Assembly (NCBI GenBank): GCA_001466705.2 | Contig: LATX02000123.1 | Span: 496,001 to 560,000, forward strand | Reading direction: 5' to 3' | DNA length: 64,000 nucleotides | Source: Moniliophthora roreri | Taxonomy: Eukaryota; Basidiomycota; Agaricomycetes; Agaricales; Marasmiaceae | In this document: in pieces, positions 11,340-23,815 of the stretch | Position numbering within the stretch: the stretch's first letter is position 1 | How the letters are laid out: every line of letters begins with the position of its first letter | The notes under the pieces: model-generated | Told to the model about the DNA's origin: nothing | Databases searched by the model: none | The model's input: the letters and a program-made list of their open reading frames with translations, nothing else | Translations under genes and position numbers: made by a program

Positions 11340-12560
11340 CAGAGATTTCAATTTCAGATTATAAGAGCCAGCCTGTTACTATATCCCAGGCTGTGAAGCT
11401 TGTGCACATAATAAGTCATTGACACAGAAGCCTTCTGGGCCTGCTCATCCTCTGCCTGTACCCAATGGCCATAGTTTTTCAGTGGCACTTGACTTTGTAG
11501 GTCCCCTGCCCAAGGAATCAGGTTTCAATTGCTTGCTCTTGATAATGTGTAGGCTTGGGTCTAATATTTGCATTATACTATGCTGGACAAATATTACTGC
11601 AGAGGAGGAAGCTGCATTATTCTTTGACAACTGATACTGTAAGAATGGTCTCTCTGATGAGATCATAGCTGACTGTGACAAACTCTGGATCTCTACATTC
11701 TGGAAGACTCTTCAATGGCTTTCTGGTGTCAGACTCACACTCTCTTCTTTCTTCCATCCTGAAACTGATGGATCATCAGAATGCTCCAACAAATCCATTA
11801 TCCAGTCTATTCAGTTTTATGTAGATAGAGCTTAGCATGGCTGGGTCTCTGTTCTGCCTCACATCTGTTTTGCCCTTATGAATACTGTCAACTCTTCAAC
11901 TGGCTTTACTGGTTTCCAGCTTCACCTGGGCAGATCCTCCAGAGTGGTCCCTCTCTTAGTCCACATTGATGATAGTGCTTCTGCTGAGGAGATTGATGCA
12001 GCAGAAGTTATTGAACACCTCCACTTGGATACAATGGATGCTCAGGATGCATTCTTACATGTGAAGGTCAACCAGGCACACCAGACTAACAACCATCACT
12101 CTTCAGACCCAGCATTTGCTGTGGGAGATAAGGTGTGGCTTGCAATGAAAAATAGGTGCCACAACTATCTGCAAAAGAATAAGAACCATGTTGCAAAATT
12201 TGTGCCAAGGTTTAATGGACCTTATATTGTTGAATCAGCATATCCTGAGTTGTCAACATATACCCTACACATTCCTGGGGCTCACAAGAATACCTGGCTG
12301 ACTTTCCATTCTTCTCACTTGAAGCCTTGGACTCCAAATGACAATGAGCTTTTCCCTCAGCACCAGCACCAACACCCTGGCCCAATTGTAACTAAGGATG
12401 GCATAGAGGAGTACTTTATTGAGAAAATCATCAATGAATGCAAATAAGGTTGTAGTTGGCAATATTTAGTATGCTGGTGTGGTTAGAGTGCTAAAGATGA
12501 TGGGCAAAGAGCTTGATAAATATGCTATACTGGATATCTGGCTTGCTTCTCACTCTTATT
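11340..12560 (+). pseudogene. Ty3/Gypsy integrase and chromodomain fragment, decayed
   Basis: Starting near 11380 the translation shows the end of the HHCC zinc region (CEACAHNKSL). It continues into the integrase core at 11419-11634 (KPSGPAHPLPVPNGHS, DFVGPLP) with stops and shifts to about 11880. A 189-codon open frame at 11878-12447 follows (FQLHLGRSSRVVP, VGDKVWLAMKN, PGPIVTKDGIEEYF). It leads into a degraded chromodomain (words such as ELDKYAILDIWLASHSY near 12508-12558). This order is that of chromodomain-bearing Gypsy elements, which insert cDNA copies into the genome. Reverse transcriptase, protease and LTRs were not found here, so this is an isolated 3' part. It sits between the two arms of the inverted repeat and is CpG-depleted like them. 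Confidence 0.85.
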
Positions 12561-12569
12561 GACAACACT

Positions 12570-13830
12570 CTTGTGGGTAGGAGAGAGTGCAAGCTCACTT
12601 GCAACACTGCACAGCTACAGCTTTCACAACCTATATAGATTCATAGGTAGCTTACATACTCATCTCTCTCTCTTTTGTACTACATACTTCTCATTTTGCC
12701 CCAACACAATCACAGACCCTTTGCTAGTAATTGCTTCAATGTGATTCCATCACCTTCCTCCCACTCATGCCTCTCTAGTGTTTTCTCATGCTTGGCTTCA
12801 GAACTTATAGTACTACAGCTCAACTTCTAGTCTTCCTGCATGTATTAGCATTAGTACTTGCTAGAAAACATTACCTGGGAGGACAAATGTACCAATTACC
12901 TAAGTTATGAACAATGCTGTATACTAAATGAAATTTATGAGAAACTAGTTCCCTTCTAAATATGTACATCCTGTCATCATTGCTCTTGTTCCTCAACTGC
13001 CATGTCAAGAGCTTAGGACACACTTCTCAGCATATAAGGAAGATGAGTGCACCATTTTCTTTGTATTCTGAGAAGTGTGTATAATAATTTCTCATCTCTA
13101 TGATAATAGTGAGTTATTGTATGTCTCTCAAGTAGAAGCCTACTGACATGTCTTATTCCAATTGTATTCAGACCCAGGAGAGGGGGGGCTTAGCAGCTCA
13201 TTCCTCCTCTTGCAATTCATACTCCATGGACATAAGTCAGGTTCAGAGGAAATGCACACATAAATTGGATTCTAGAGGCAAGATGTGCATACACCAGTTG
13301 TTGTCTCACACTACAGACACACTGCATCTATAAACATCTTTCACACCCATGGGATCTGGGGGATCTGTGTGGGAATACAGGGACTTCTGCACTAGTTGTG
13401 CAGTGATTCATTCAATGGTACATATCCAGTACATCAAATATTCACTCAATTACTGACTGCACTCTATGATGCACAGTTGAACTCATCATACCCACATAAT
13501 TGTACCTATTGTTGCTCTATGAGCATTTCAATTTTTCATTAGTGTAACTTTGAACCTCCATCATTTTATCTTTAGGCAGCAATAAATGTAGGTGCACATG
13601 CAAATGCAGCTGCTGAAAGGAAATGACCCTCCATTCTCTTCATTATAAAGTTAGATTATGACTGTATTATATGGAGTGAAATATGTTATCTCTGGTTGCA
13701 AAAACACAAACATGTCATGTCCATGATGATGTGCAATGCCAGATCTCAATTGAAGTCACATGATACATCTTTCCTCTTCAACTAATCTCATACAAGCACC
13801 CACTCATTATAATGAATGCCACACATCTCA
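12570..13830. other. no recognisable gene; CpG-depleted spacer
   Basis: Only frames of about 60 codons occur here and none is identifiable. The stretch lies between the integrase remnant and the intron-bearing remnant, inside the spacer of the inverted repeat. Confidence 0.5.
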
Positions 13831-13840
13831 GTGAATTCAG

Positions 13841-14915
13841 GTGAGTCTCTATTACATTCATTCTCTCTTTTCATTCCTCTTCTCTCATTTGACTTTCAGC
13901 AGAGCAAGCAGCTTCTGCTTGTGGGAGAACAGACTCTCAGGACTGCAAAGTATTATCAGAAGAACAGTAAAGAACAGTGACATAGATGATGATATTTTAA
14001 CCTGGGCCTTTTGGTATGAACCTTTTTATCTCCCTCTTCCCCAATCTGATAGACTCTGAAACTGGTGCAGGAGTTGCCAAATCTAATGACAGTTGTAGAA
14101 GAGTAAGCAATTGACTTTCTAAAAAATAGAATAGTTCACTTCTATGCTCAGGACAAGATAGAAATAGGACTAGACATTTTGGCCTATATACAAGAGGAGA
14201 AGCTTTTCAAAGCCACAGGAGATTCCCTTATGTCCTGGAACAGGGTTTCAAGGGCCTTACTAGAAGGAGTGCAGGTGAGTGTCTTTGTGAGCTAACAATT
14301 GAATGATATGTTCAAGCTTTTATTGTAGATGTATTTAGAGGAACAATGTCCCTCTTTGGAGTCATGCTATTTGCATGTAACATGTACATCTTATTGACCT
14401 TTAACTGTCTCCTCTTAGCCAAACATGTTTGCAATAGTTGCAGCAAAGGAAGCTGTTGTGAACACTTTTTATCCCAGCATGTTGCCTATTGCTTTCCAGC
14501 CAAGTGGAAAGCTCTCTGTAGAGGTCCTGTGTATGACATATTTGCTGTTGGTGGAAACAGTTCATCTCCATCCTCAGAACCAGCAAAAGCTGATTAAGTA
14601 TCTGCAAAATGGGTGTGTACTATGAGAAGCTATATTGCATTGCAGAGGTATTTCAAGTTTCCAAGTTGTCCCATTTTGCTAATCTCTCTCTTTTCATCAG
14701 TGGTTATAGAGATTGAAACACTTCTTGAACTAATTCTTGATATGGTGCCACCAGAATCAAAGGAGCAGCACTTTTTTCTCAAATCTGTTTTCACCAACTG
14801 GAGCCAAGAGCTTAGAACAGATCTATTCCTTTCCTTACATGCACACAACCTGAAAACTGCCTTAACTCTGATTGTCAATTCCTTGCCTGCCTTGTCTGAC
14901 AGAATCTTATTATAA
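13841..14915 (+). pseudogene. unidentified decayed gene with recognisable introns
   Basis: Several segments look like exons separated by intact fungal introns. One intron runs from GTGAGT near 13841 to TTTCAG near 13900. A second runs from GTGAGT at about 14275 to TTGTAG at about 14329. A third ends TCTTAG near 14419, and a fourth ends CATCAG near 14699. Exon-like translations include DKIEIGLDILAYIQEEKL, FYPSMLPIAFQPSGKLSVEV and, from 14700 to 14915, a helical Leu-rich stretch ending ALSDRILL. Stops interrupt the first exon. I do not recognise the family. The presence of introns suggests a host-like or spliced element gene, caught in the CpG-depleted block. Confidence 0.45.
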
Positions 14916-16243
14916 GTCTTCAATAGCCATCTCATGTTATCTCACTGAAATGGAAGCAGACCTCAGTCTTTTAGGATAGTGAACTCAGGAATGATGAGTT
15001 CAGAATATACTGTCAAGGTTCCTTCACCTGAAGAAACAATCTGCTTTGAAGATAATACAATCAGTGGAATCTGCAATAATGTAGATAATAGCTTGTTTTT
15101 GTATAGATATTAGCTCTTATTGGGGTTCTCTATGGGAAGTCAAAATTCTGCCATTCCATGTTGCCTATAGCAATATCAGAAGCATCACTTATATTCAACA
15201 CAAGGTGACAAACACTATACACTTCATATTTACATTCAAAGCCCCTCCAAGTATTGGAACACAGTATTCTCTCAATTGCCAGAGAGATTATGCTTTAGGT
15301 GTCTCTTTTGATACTACAGAGATATTGTTGTTCAGTATCTTCTGTGTGTTACAAAAACAGGATCTAGTAAGTGTCATTCTCTTACATTCAAATAATGTAT
15401 GTACTTACATGCTCATTCAAGAATTTGTATGAGCTGCCTATCAAGAAAGGCATGGCAAAATGGAGAGCTTTTCAGCTTTCTACCAGCGCTTGAGCAAGTG
15501 GCCAAGGAAAAACCCTTGTAGCAAAGTTTCAACAAGCAATAATCCTATAGTTTCCACTGATTAGGAATACACTCACAATGGTGTAATGAGTTGCTGCTCT
15601 GAATGTGATAATGATGAGATGGAACTGGGTCCCAGAGCCTGCAGGAGCATGGACAGCAGCATAGCAGATATTAATCAAGTGCTCTCCAAGATACATTTGG
15701 TGAGCTCTGGTGTTATATGCTTCAAGGTTTATTTCTAATTTTCTGTAGGAGGTTGCAAAGAGATTTGATGCAAATAATGAATCTTCCATAGAGGCATTGA
15801 AAGACCTTATGTGCTTCACTCTTTCTCTATGATATTATCATATTCCTTATGTTATTGTTACTTTTTATGTTATACAAATGATGACACCAGATTATCTATG
15901 TCACAACACAACACAGAGTAAAATGTATCTTGAATTCTCTCCTCCAGTGCAACCTCCCAGAGTGCTAGTTAAGTTTTTTGAGCTATGCTAGAGGTTAACA
16001 TAGTGAAGAGTACCATGGTGAAGATAAGTAGTTGCAACCAGTGGGTATTTTAATATTTTATACTTCAATTTATCACAGCTGACAGACTTGTTGAGATGTA
16101 TCTTGTAAATTAGGATACTGTTCCTCTATACTGTCAATGTCCAGCAATGATGCTCATATTTTGAGCTCAATGCCATCACATTTTTAACATCCTGTCACAC
16201 AGTTGTCACTTGCCTTGGCTCTCTTTTCTTTGAACCTCAACTA

Positions 16244-16999
16244 TTGTTGTTTCTCAACCTTACCATCTTTTCGCGTCTTCAGGTTCTGCCTAGTATGCCT
16301 CCCAGGCAAGATGAGGAGGATACAGACAGGACTGTACTGAATTTATCATGTCTCTTGGCCCTTCTGAACCAAGAATCTGAACTAATGCCTATACTACTAA
16401 CTTCTCCACAGGAAAATGAATGGGAGGCCAGAAAAGAACATTGCAAAAATGCTTGGTACTTTATCAACAACAGAGAGCATTTGCTTTCTTCTCAACCTAC
16501 AGCAGCAGTAACGGTCTCTCTGTTAATGGTCACTGCTTTACCAGTCACCCCAGATACCTCAATCACTTTTGTTGCAGATCAACCCATCCCAACCCTTGAA
16601 CCAACAATCATTAGACAGTCCCCACCTGTACACATTGACATCAAATCAATATCAACCAATGTACTCCTACATGTAGAAACCATCCCAAGCGACACAGAAC
16701 CCATCCCAAATGACATAGAATCCATTATATTCACCAAATCCACCACTGCACTATTACCTATGCCACTATTTTCAATAGTTGTCATGCCTTCTATGTTCAA
16801 TATCAAGAGCCTACCAGCAGTTTCCATAAAATGCCTCTCTCATCCAGAGCATATGATCATTCCATCACCACCTCCAAATCATTACAGCAGAGATGAAAAA
16901 GCAAAATGGATACTCAATATAGTGAATTTGGACAATGTTGAAGTACTTGACAAGATCTGGACATGGGAGAGCATCAATTGCTTCCTTTACAGATCCTGA
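16244..16999 (+). CDS. unidentified 251-codon open frame in right arm
   Basis: Opens at 16244 with hydrophobic sequence, then a charged segment (PPRQDEEDTDRTVLN), a Thr/Pro/Ile-rich low-complexity middle (residues about 80-190) and a basic-aromatic end (SRDEKAKWILNIVN, WESINCFLYRS). The counterpart in the left arm is broken in at least two places, so this is the more intact copy. No domain is recognised. Downstream lies an A/T tract and then the repeat-encoding frames. The spacing suggests that these could be exons of one gene, but splice sites were not resolved. Confidence 0.35.
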   Translation: MLFLNLTIFSRLQVLPSMPPRQDEEDTDRTVLNLSCLLALLNQESELMPILLTSPQENEWEARKEHCKNAWYFINNREHLLSSQPTAAVTVSLLMVTALPVTPDTSITFVADQPIPTLEPTIIRQSPPVHIDIKSISTNVLLHVETIPSDTEPIPNDIESIIFTKSTTALLPMPLFSIVVMPSMFNIKSLPAVSIKCLSHPEHMIIPSPPPNHYSRDEKAKWILNIVNLDNVEVLDKIWTWESINCFLYRS

Positions 17000-17287
17000 G
17001 ATGAAATGTTGAAGGAGGAGCTGATTGATAATGGTATTAGAGAGATTGAAAAGGTACACTGCATGTGTTGGAAGGTGAAAGATGAATTTAATGGCAAATA
17101 GTTTCTGATAACCAGAAAGGTCTATCAAAACTGTAGTCTGCTAACATTTGATCAAAAAGTACTTTTTTTTTTATTAAAGTTCACAGTACACTGACAAAAG
17201 CTTTAGAAGAACATTCAACATGAAGGTTTGGGCCATTCACAATAGGCAGTCAATTTCACAACTACAAGAAGAGGTATTCAGAAATCA

Positions 17288-18747
17288 GTGCTTGAGTGCT
17301 TGCACTCTCAAATGGGTATAGGAGGTACAGAGGAGTGGGAAGGTCTTGATCAAGCACTCAAGCACTCTCACCTAGAAGCCTTCTCCTCCAACCTCTCTCA
17401 TCACATACTCCCACCTGAGCAGTCATCATCTTATTCACATAATGTTCCTCTACATCAAAATCCATATACTGACAAACTAGAGGAGCCAGCCTCCCAGAAG
17501 TTGGCAATATTCCCTTCTCCTTCAAAACTCTTTGATACAGATAATGATATAATATATGCATCTGCAGAGGTACTCACATTGGGAGCACCTGCAGATACAC
17601 CTTCTATACATGTTAAGGTTTGTTGTCCATGTTTGGTCATGTTCAGCAAGAAGGTACTCACATCAGAAGCACCTGTAGATACACCTTCCATACGGTCATG
17701 TTCAGCAAGAAGGTACTTGCATTGGGAGCACCTGCAGATACACCTTCCATACATGTTGAGGTTCATTGTCTGCATTTGGCCACATTTAGTAAATCAGAAG
17801 CATCTGCATATACATCCTTCATACTTGTTGAGAGTCATTGTCTGCATTCAGTCATGTTCAGCAAGAAGGTACTTGCATCAGGAGCACCTGCAGATACACC
17901 TTCCATACATGTTGAGGGTCGTTGTCTGCATTTGGTCATGTTTAGTAAATCAGGAGTACCTGCATATATACCTTCTGTACCTGTTGAGGGTTGTCATCTG
18001 TGTTCAGTCACATTTAGTGAATCAGAAGCACCTGCAGATACACCTTCCATACATATTGAGGTTCATTGTCCATGTTTGGTCATGTTCAGTGAGAAGGTAC
18101 TTGCATTGGGAGCACCTGTGGACACATCTTCTATACCTGTTGAGAGTCATTGTCCACATTCAGTCACATTCAGTGAATCAGAAGCACCTGTGGATACACC
18201 TTCCATACCTATTAAGAGTCATCATCTACACTTGGTCACATTTAGTGAACCAGAAGCACCTGTGAATACACCTTCCATACCTGTTGAGAGTCATTGTCTG
18301 CATTCAGTCACATTCAGTGAATCAGAAGCACCTGTGGATACACCTTCTGTACCTGTTGAGGTTCATTGTCTGTATTTGGTCATGTTTAGCAAATTAGAAG
18401 CACCTGCAGATACACCTTCCATACCTGTTGAGGTTCATCATCTACATTTGGTCATGTTTAGCAGAAATGCTGAATACAGAGGCCAGGGAGATTCTTCATG
18501 TACTTCAGAGCCAGCAAAACTTTTGTTGTCTGCAGCTGAAGGGTCCAAGAATGACAAGGATTCTGACTATAATGACCTTGATTTCATGAGTGAAGGTGAA
18601 GAGGAAGATAGCAGCAACAAGGATAATGAAGAATTCCAGAGCAAGATAGAAGAGGATTTACTGGATTATGATGAAGAAACTCCAGAGATTGTCAATGATG
18701 ACAAACTTGTAAGTACAGTTTCTACTATGATTTTTTCTATATATTAA
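17288..18747 (+). pseudogene. repeat-encoding frame of right arm, shifted in the repeats
   Basis: The N-terminal part (17288 to about 17690) matches the left-arm repeat protein and carries KLAIFPSPSKLFDTD and the first repeat units. At about 17692 part of a repeat unit is missing (CCATACGGTCATG joins two units), which shifts the frame. The correct frame resumes from about 17700 to 18747, with about ten more units and the acidic tail (EEDLLDYDEETPEIVND). Unless the deletion is bypassed by splicing, this copy cannot make the full protein. Units here are of two lengths, 28 and 24 residues, whereas the other arm has only 28-residue units. Confidence 0.5.
17566..18470 (+). repeat. tandem repeat array with mixed 84-bp and 72-bp units
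   Basis: About twelve units each contain GCACCTGCAGATACACCTTCC or a close variant. Some carry the segment AAGGTACTTGCA that others lack, giving two unit lengths (84 and 72 bp). This array is homologous to 8245-9075 but has a different unit composition and number. Confidence 0.85.
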
Positions 18748-19119
18748 TTATATGCTGTAGGTTGCTCTTTTCCATAGTCCTATCTCTTCAGACATTCCTA
18801 CACTCAGACAAGGAAATTCCCATTATTGCAAAAAACTATCAACAGAGAATAATCCTGGTTGCACTGTGGATGATTTTGTCTGAGGCATACAGGAGAGACT
18901 GCTGCTGATTTGGTGCTGCAGATGCAGATTACAATTTATCATATGCTGTGATTCAACAGGATTGCAGACAGAAGGTCAACCACCATCAAAAGAAGAATGT
19001 CTTCAATATGTGAAATGGAGAGTGTTTGCAGGAACAAAAGTAACAAATGATTTCTTGTTTTGAAGTGGCAGTTGGGAAGCAATTGCAGTTCTAGCACAGC
19101 TTGCACACCTATATTGTCA

Positions 19120-19610
19120 TCAAGTGCCATGTCTCTTATATGAGATTCTAATTCCTACTATTGTCTTTGTGTTACTCCCAGCCAACAACATATCATGAAG
19201 AGCAGTTGCAGAACATCTGCATGTTCTACCTCAAGGTCTCCTCACCTCAATCACTGCAGTTCTATCTCACAGGGCCAATATGACTGTAGAGTTGATCCAT
19301 GACACAAAGGAAGATTTCTCTTGCCTGCTTGCTCTGATATTCTCTGAGCTGGAGCTGAAGGATGAACCATTTACTCCAGAAGCAAAGAAGCTGTAAAGAG
19401 AAATAATGAATATTTTTGCAGAACCTGGGAAGAAGGCTCATGATTATGCTTACACACTCTAGCAGAGCAGAATGCACAGTGCAACATGTGGGATTCTTCA
19501 CCTAGTGCTGTCTCTAATGGTGTTGGAGGCCCCAAATACCCTTACAAACTTACCTCTTGACAAGAATGTGCTTCATGCTAAGCACCATATTCACACTGAC
19601 ACCATTTTAT
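19120..19610 (+). pseudogene. broken copy of the 188-codon frame
   Basis: The translation follows the 6901-7467 frame closely (VAEHLHVLPQGLL, HRANMTVELIHDTKED, REIMNIFAEPGKKAHDY) but has at least three in-frame stops, near 19197, 19396 and 19461. After the inverted-repeat border at about 19615 similar helical coding-like sequence continues to about 19900 with further stops. The left arm lacks this extension, so the right arm may be the more complete 3' end. Confidence 0.55.
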
Positions 19611-19619
19611 GAGGCAATA

Positions 19620-22600
19620 TCTCTGTTGGAAGGAACCTTAGAATAGGTTTCATTAAGAATTTGCTGAAGAGAGAATTGGAAGTGGTCCTTCAGAAGAGAC
19701 TACCACTTGCTTTAGAAGACAATAACAATCCCTAGACCAAGGATACAGTAACAATCATGGCCTTGTCAGCATTCTGAAGCCTGAAGCAATGTGTAGAGTC
19801 TAAGAGAAGGAAAGCAGGCTGGAACAAAGTTTTTGTTTATGATATGATTACTAAGCTGATGGCCAGTGAGAGACTTTCTCTGCAATCACATTATGGACAG
19901 TCCTGATCCATTCTATTAGCATTTAAGCTCAGAATTGGTGCTGTGCTACTTACTGAAGAAAGAGTACCATGTTTCTGTATGTAATTCTCTTATCTGCAAA
20001 GCAGATGACAAGAAACATGGTGTGGGTTCATACAACAAGAATGCCATGGCTAATAAAAAGGTTAAAATTCAGTATTGAAAGGACAACAACAACTACAATA
20101 CATGTTGCCAAGACACAGGCTGCAGTGCAGATGCAAAAGAAGTACACATGTTTCAGATATTCCATGGTGAAAATCCACATGGCCTTGCAAAGAGTTTGTC
20201 ACACTTTCTTCTTTTTACTGTTTACTGTGCCTACATGCTTATATGATCTCCTCAGCCATGTGGTTCAACTTTGAGGTGGCAGTAAGTGCACTTGCTTTGT
20301 TTTTTTCTATTTAACAACTTACACTTCCTTTAGATTGTCTACTAATATGGCAAATCTAGAAAAGACCCAATTTTATTCAATTTACATTACTTTTGAATCA
20401 GAACACTTTAATATGACACAAGATAATAGGTAATAAGGACTAGAGTGAGCCCAGTCTGCTAGTCATTGCCTTAGAGAAGCTATAGTGCATTAGAAAGTAC
20501 AAAGAGCTATATAATACACTATACAGAGATGTCTAAGCTGTACTTTCTGACTTATCTATATATCAGATCCAAAGAGAATCACTCTCAAAACCCATAGAGA
20601 ACCTAACTATAACCATATGAATGCATTAGCTAGTTAACCAAGCTCTCAAAAGTGCTATCAATGGGAATTTTGTTTTTATTTCAATTTTCTATGACATCTG
20701 CAAAGTGCAATGTGCAGTCAGACAGTACAGAGGTGCTTAGAAAAGACATCAAAACAGAAAGACAATTTAGAAAAGAAACAATCATAGAATGATTGTCATT
20801 CAAAGTCAATATGGCAGATTAAAGTCAAAGTGAACAATCTCTTAATAAAGAGTTCAAAAGTGGCAAAGCCATACAAAATAAAATAACTAAGTGCAAAGTA
20901 ACCTCAGAAGGAAGGAAACCACTTTTGAAGGCCTACCACTATCTACATACAGATACAATGAGACATACAATAAATATCTAATGCATAAGAAGCTCTAAAT
21001 AAGACTAAGAATGCATCATCAAAGAAGATAGAAATAGTAACAGTGTGTTCTGATCTCAGAAACTTTGGCATCTAGGCCTCTGCTGATATGCAGATGCTGA
21101 AAAGGGAAATGCTATAAGAATACAGAATGGATACACCCATCTGCTTATAGTTACCCAACTTAGAAAAGAGAAAATACCAACTATAGAGTCCAGACCATCT
21201 GGAGAAGTAGATACCTGTGCAGATATGGTCAGATACCCTAGTGGCCAGACTCTGTGACATCCAAATATTCCCTCTTTTAGCATCTCAGTCACTCATTTAT
21301 TATTTCCTCAACTATTGGTCATTATTTCTAATTTTCTGTAGATATATTCTGTGAACCATATATAAGGACAGCTAGATATTTGTAGATACTCAAGTAACTC
21401 TGCCCCCTCTGATTGTGAATACATAACAAGCTTGTTTGATGTATAATTGTGTGTGCCATTCCAGTTCTGCTTCCTCACTACAGGCCCTGGAGATTGGTCC
21501 TGAGTGACTCCAGAGAGATAGAGATCTAATAACAAACTTGCATTGTAAGAGACAAGAGTAACATCTTGGGTGCATTGTAGCACTTTTCTAAGAGACACTT
21601 TACACCAAGAAGGAGCCTTGGGCACTTGAAGTGTGGTCTGTGTGTGTATCAGGTTGTAACACACTTAGAGTCTTAGCAAGAGATGTGCCTGCACTGAACT
21701 CTTTGCAGAAACTGGTCTAGAACCTTTTCCAGTACACTGTGTGCTGTAGTTGTCTTAAAGAAGTCTTGAACTCCATAGAGTCAGACTATATCAGCTATTG
21801 AGTCTTTGTACAGGACTATAGCTCTTGTGTTTGTGCTTTATGCACTGTGTTCTTTGTGTTTTGTGTGTGTTTGTGAAATAAACCCCTTTTTAAAACCCAT
21901 CTATACTCCTTTGGAGGTGAACACTTTGAAGTAGGATACTTCAATAAGAGAGAATCCACCTAGCTAAGAGTTTTGTTGGTATTCTAAGTGTGGCAACTCT
22001 GATCACATCAATCCACACTCGCACAACAACTTGAGTTAGACTTTTAAAGGTTATCTTTTGGGTAGTTTTCTACTAGTCTTATCTTAGACAAATTATCACT
22101 ATACCCTCAGGACAAATCACCATCTATTATAGATATCTACTCCACAATCAAACACAAAAGTCATTTTATGAATAATATGGCTCCATACTAAATTGCACTC
22201 AGATAAAACAGGAGCATGCCCATCATTATCTACTACCACCAGTGGTCACAAAGTTGCAATATGGTCCTAGAAACATTATCTAAGACTACTTCAATATGAT
22301 GGTACAATGTACTGATAGCTATCAGAGATTCCTTGACCTTCAGTCACATGCAAATAGGTATTCCTAGAAACAGCAGCCTTCTGCCAATTCAAGGTGTGGA
22401 AATTTATATATGAGTCCTCAGCATTTCTTGAAGACACCAAGTCCACTGCAGGTGTGTCATGCTCAACAGTTTATCTTAGAACTGACCTGAGCTAAATGCT
22501 GCCATTAGAGCAAAATTGAATGCACTCATATTGCTACTGCATTGAGTATATCTCACATCAAGTACTTCCAATCCATGTTCTGCTACAAGGTGTATCTCCT

Positions 22601-23180
22601 CCATAGACTGGACACACAGTACTCACACAAGGATTTTGACTTTTCATCTTTCCTCCACTGGATCTACCACCTGTACACTATTTCAGAGGAAGTGAGCAAA
22701 CAGTAGTTCCCATCTTGTCCCTTGAATTTATAGACCTCAAGCAAAAACTAGATGATCACTTTAAGGAAGAATGGTTAGTTGATATTTTCTGTCTCATTGC
22801 TCACATCTTAAGCTGATTACTTTCTCTGGCTTATATGTCAATGACCAGTACTACTGTTCACAGAACACCATTCTGAAACATATTATAGACAAGCTTACAC
22901 AACTACAGTGGCTTGTTCATACAGGATTGACTTCAAAGAAGAAAGCTAGAGACTGCACCTGTTCTTTTTTATTCTAGGCCTTCAGATAGTTAGCATCAGT
23001 CAGCTGTCAATCATAGAGACAGGTTGTGGTGGCAGTTTCAAGTCAAGCTGCCAGGACACATTGAGATAGTGAATCAGCTATTCAGTTGTAAGTCATATCA
23101 TATAATTGAGTTTGCATTTCTGACTACTGTCCATCACCAGCAGGCAGTGCCCTTTTCCCTCAACCCAAGGCTGACCAAGG
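19620..23180. other. no recognisable gene; CpG-depleted
   Basis: Scattered short frames occur (19969-20274 plus, 101 codons; 21664-21308 minus, 118 codons), none with a domain I know. A pyrimidine/GT-rich stretch with an AATAAA near 21870-21890 might be the end of an LTR, but no paired copy or target duplication was found. Confidence 0.5.
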
Positions 23181-23815
23181 TTGAAGAAGTTGTATGAATT
23201 CCTAAAGAAGTCAGCATTCATGTACTGCACAAGGTGCAGTCACCTCAGAGGGAAACACCTAGATCAATGTCCATGTGTCTTAAAAGGCTGCCATTTCTTC
23301 TGTAGAGACTGTAACAGCCCTCCCAGCAGTTGTCCAGAAAGACTTTATGCCAGCAGCTCTGAGGACTGGCACAGTAGTGCATGGTGTCCAAACTGGACAG
23401 GAAACAAAATCTCACAGACAAGCTGTTGACAATGTAGCAGGTTATTCCTTAAATGTGGAGGAATGAATTACAGCCAGTGATGTACATTCTCCCTGTCATG
23501 ACTGTGGCTTGTCCCCAGAAGGGTGTCCTGGACATCCTTACAACCATTCTAGTACAGTGTTATGCCCCAACATCACACAAGCAGTCAGATGTTATTACTG
23601 TGGGGAATCTAAGAGTGCCATGTGCAAAGCTAAGAACAGTGACCAATGTACAGACAAATGTCAGGTCCTAGTAGACATGAGTGCCTCATTTCAATTGCTG
23701 TCTAAATACAAATGCTCACTACTTCAGATGAAATTCACTGATGAACTGACTTGGAACAGTCTGAGTGATGCCTCCACAAGTCTGCACTGCATCCCCTGTG
23801 AAACATGTATATGAG
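23181..23815 (+). other. cysteine-rich coding remnant, unidentified
   Basis: Frames at 23181-23429 and 23509-23814 are unusually rich in Cys. The first has CTRCSHLRGKHLDQCPC then CRDC and CP; the second has CYYCGESKSAMCKAKN and CTDKC. The spacing (repeated CxxC) suggests decayed zinc-binding modules. Some of the Cys may instead derive from arginine CGN codons by CpG loss. The frame shifts between the two parts near 23450. No family is assigned. Confidence 0.3.

Larger units (their letters stand above)
15280..19615 (-). repeat. right arm of a large inverted repeat
   Basis: Reverse-complement partner of 6983-11328, separated from it by a spacer of about 3.95 kb (11329-15279). Gene order is mirrored: the short MKHIRSF frame (15819-15529, minus), the PVTPDTSITFVADQ frame (16244-16999, plus), the repeat-encoding region (17288-18747), then a broken copy of the 188-codon frame (19120-19610). 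The arms differ at many single bases, so the duplication is not fresh. Confidence 0.8.

Noticed and set aside
6983..19615. Inverted repeat as an assembly palindrome artefact
   Set aside because: The arms differ at many bases, in repeat-unit composition and in which frames are intact, so they are distinct sequences rather than one sequence assembled twice.
21654..21960. Possible LTR (TGTAACAC start, AATAAA inside)
   Set aside because: No second copy, no target duplication and no adjacent primer-binding site could be found by eye.
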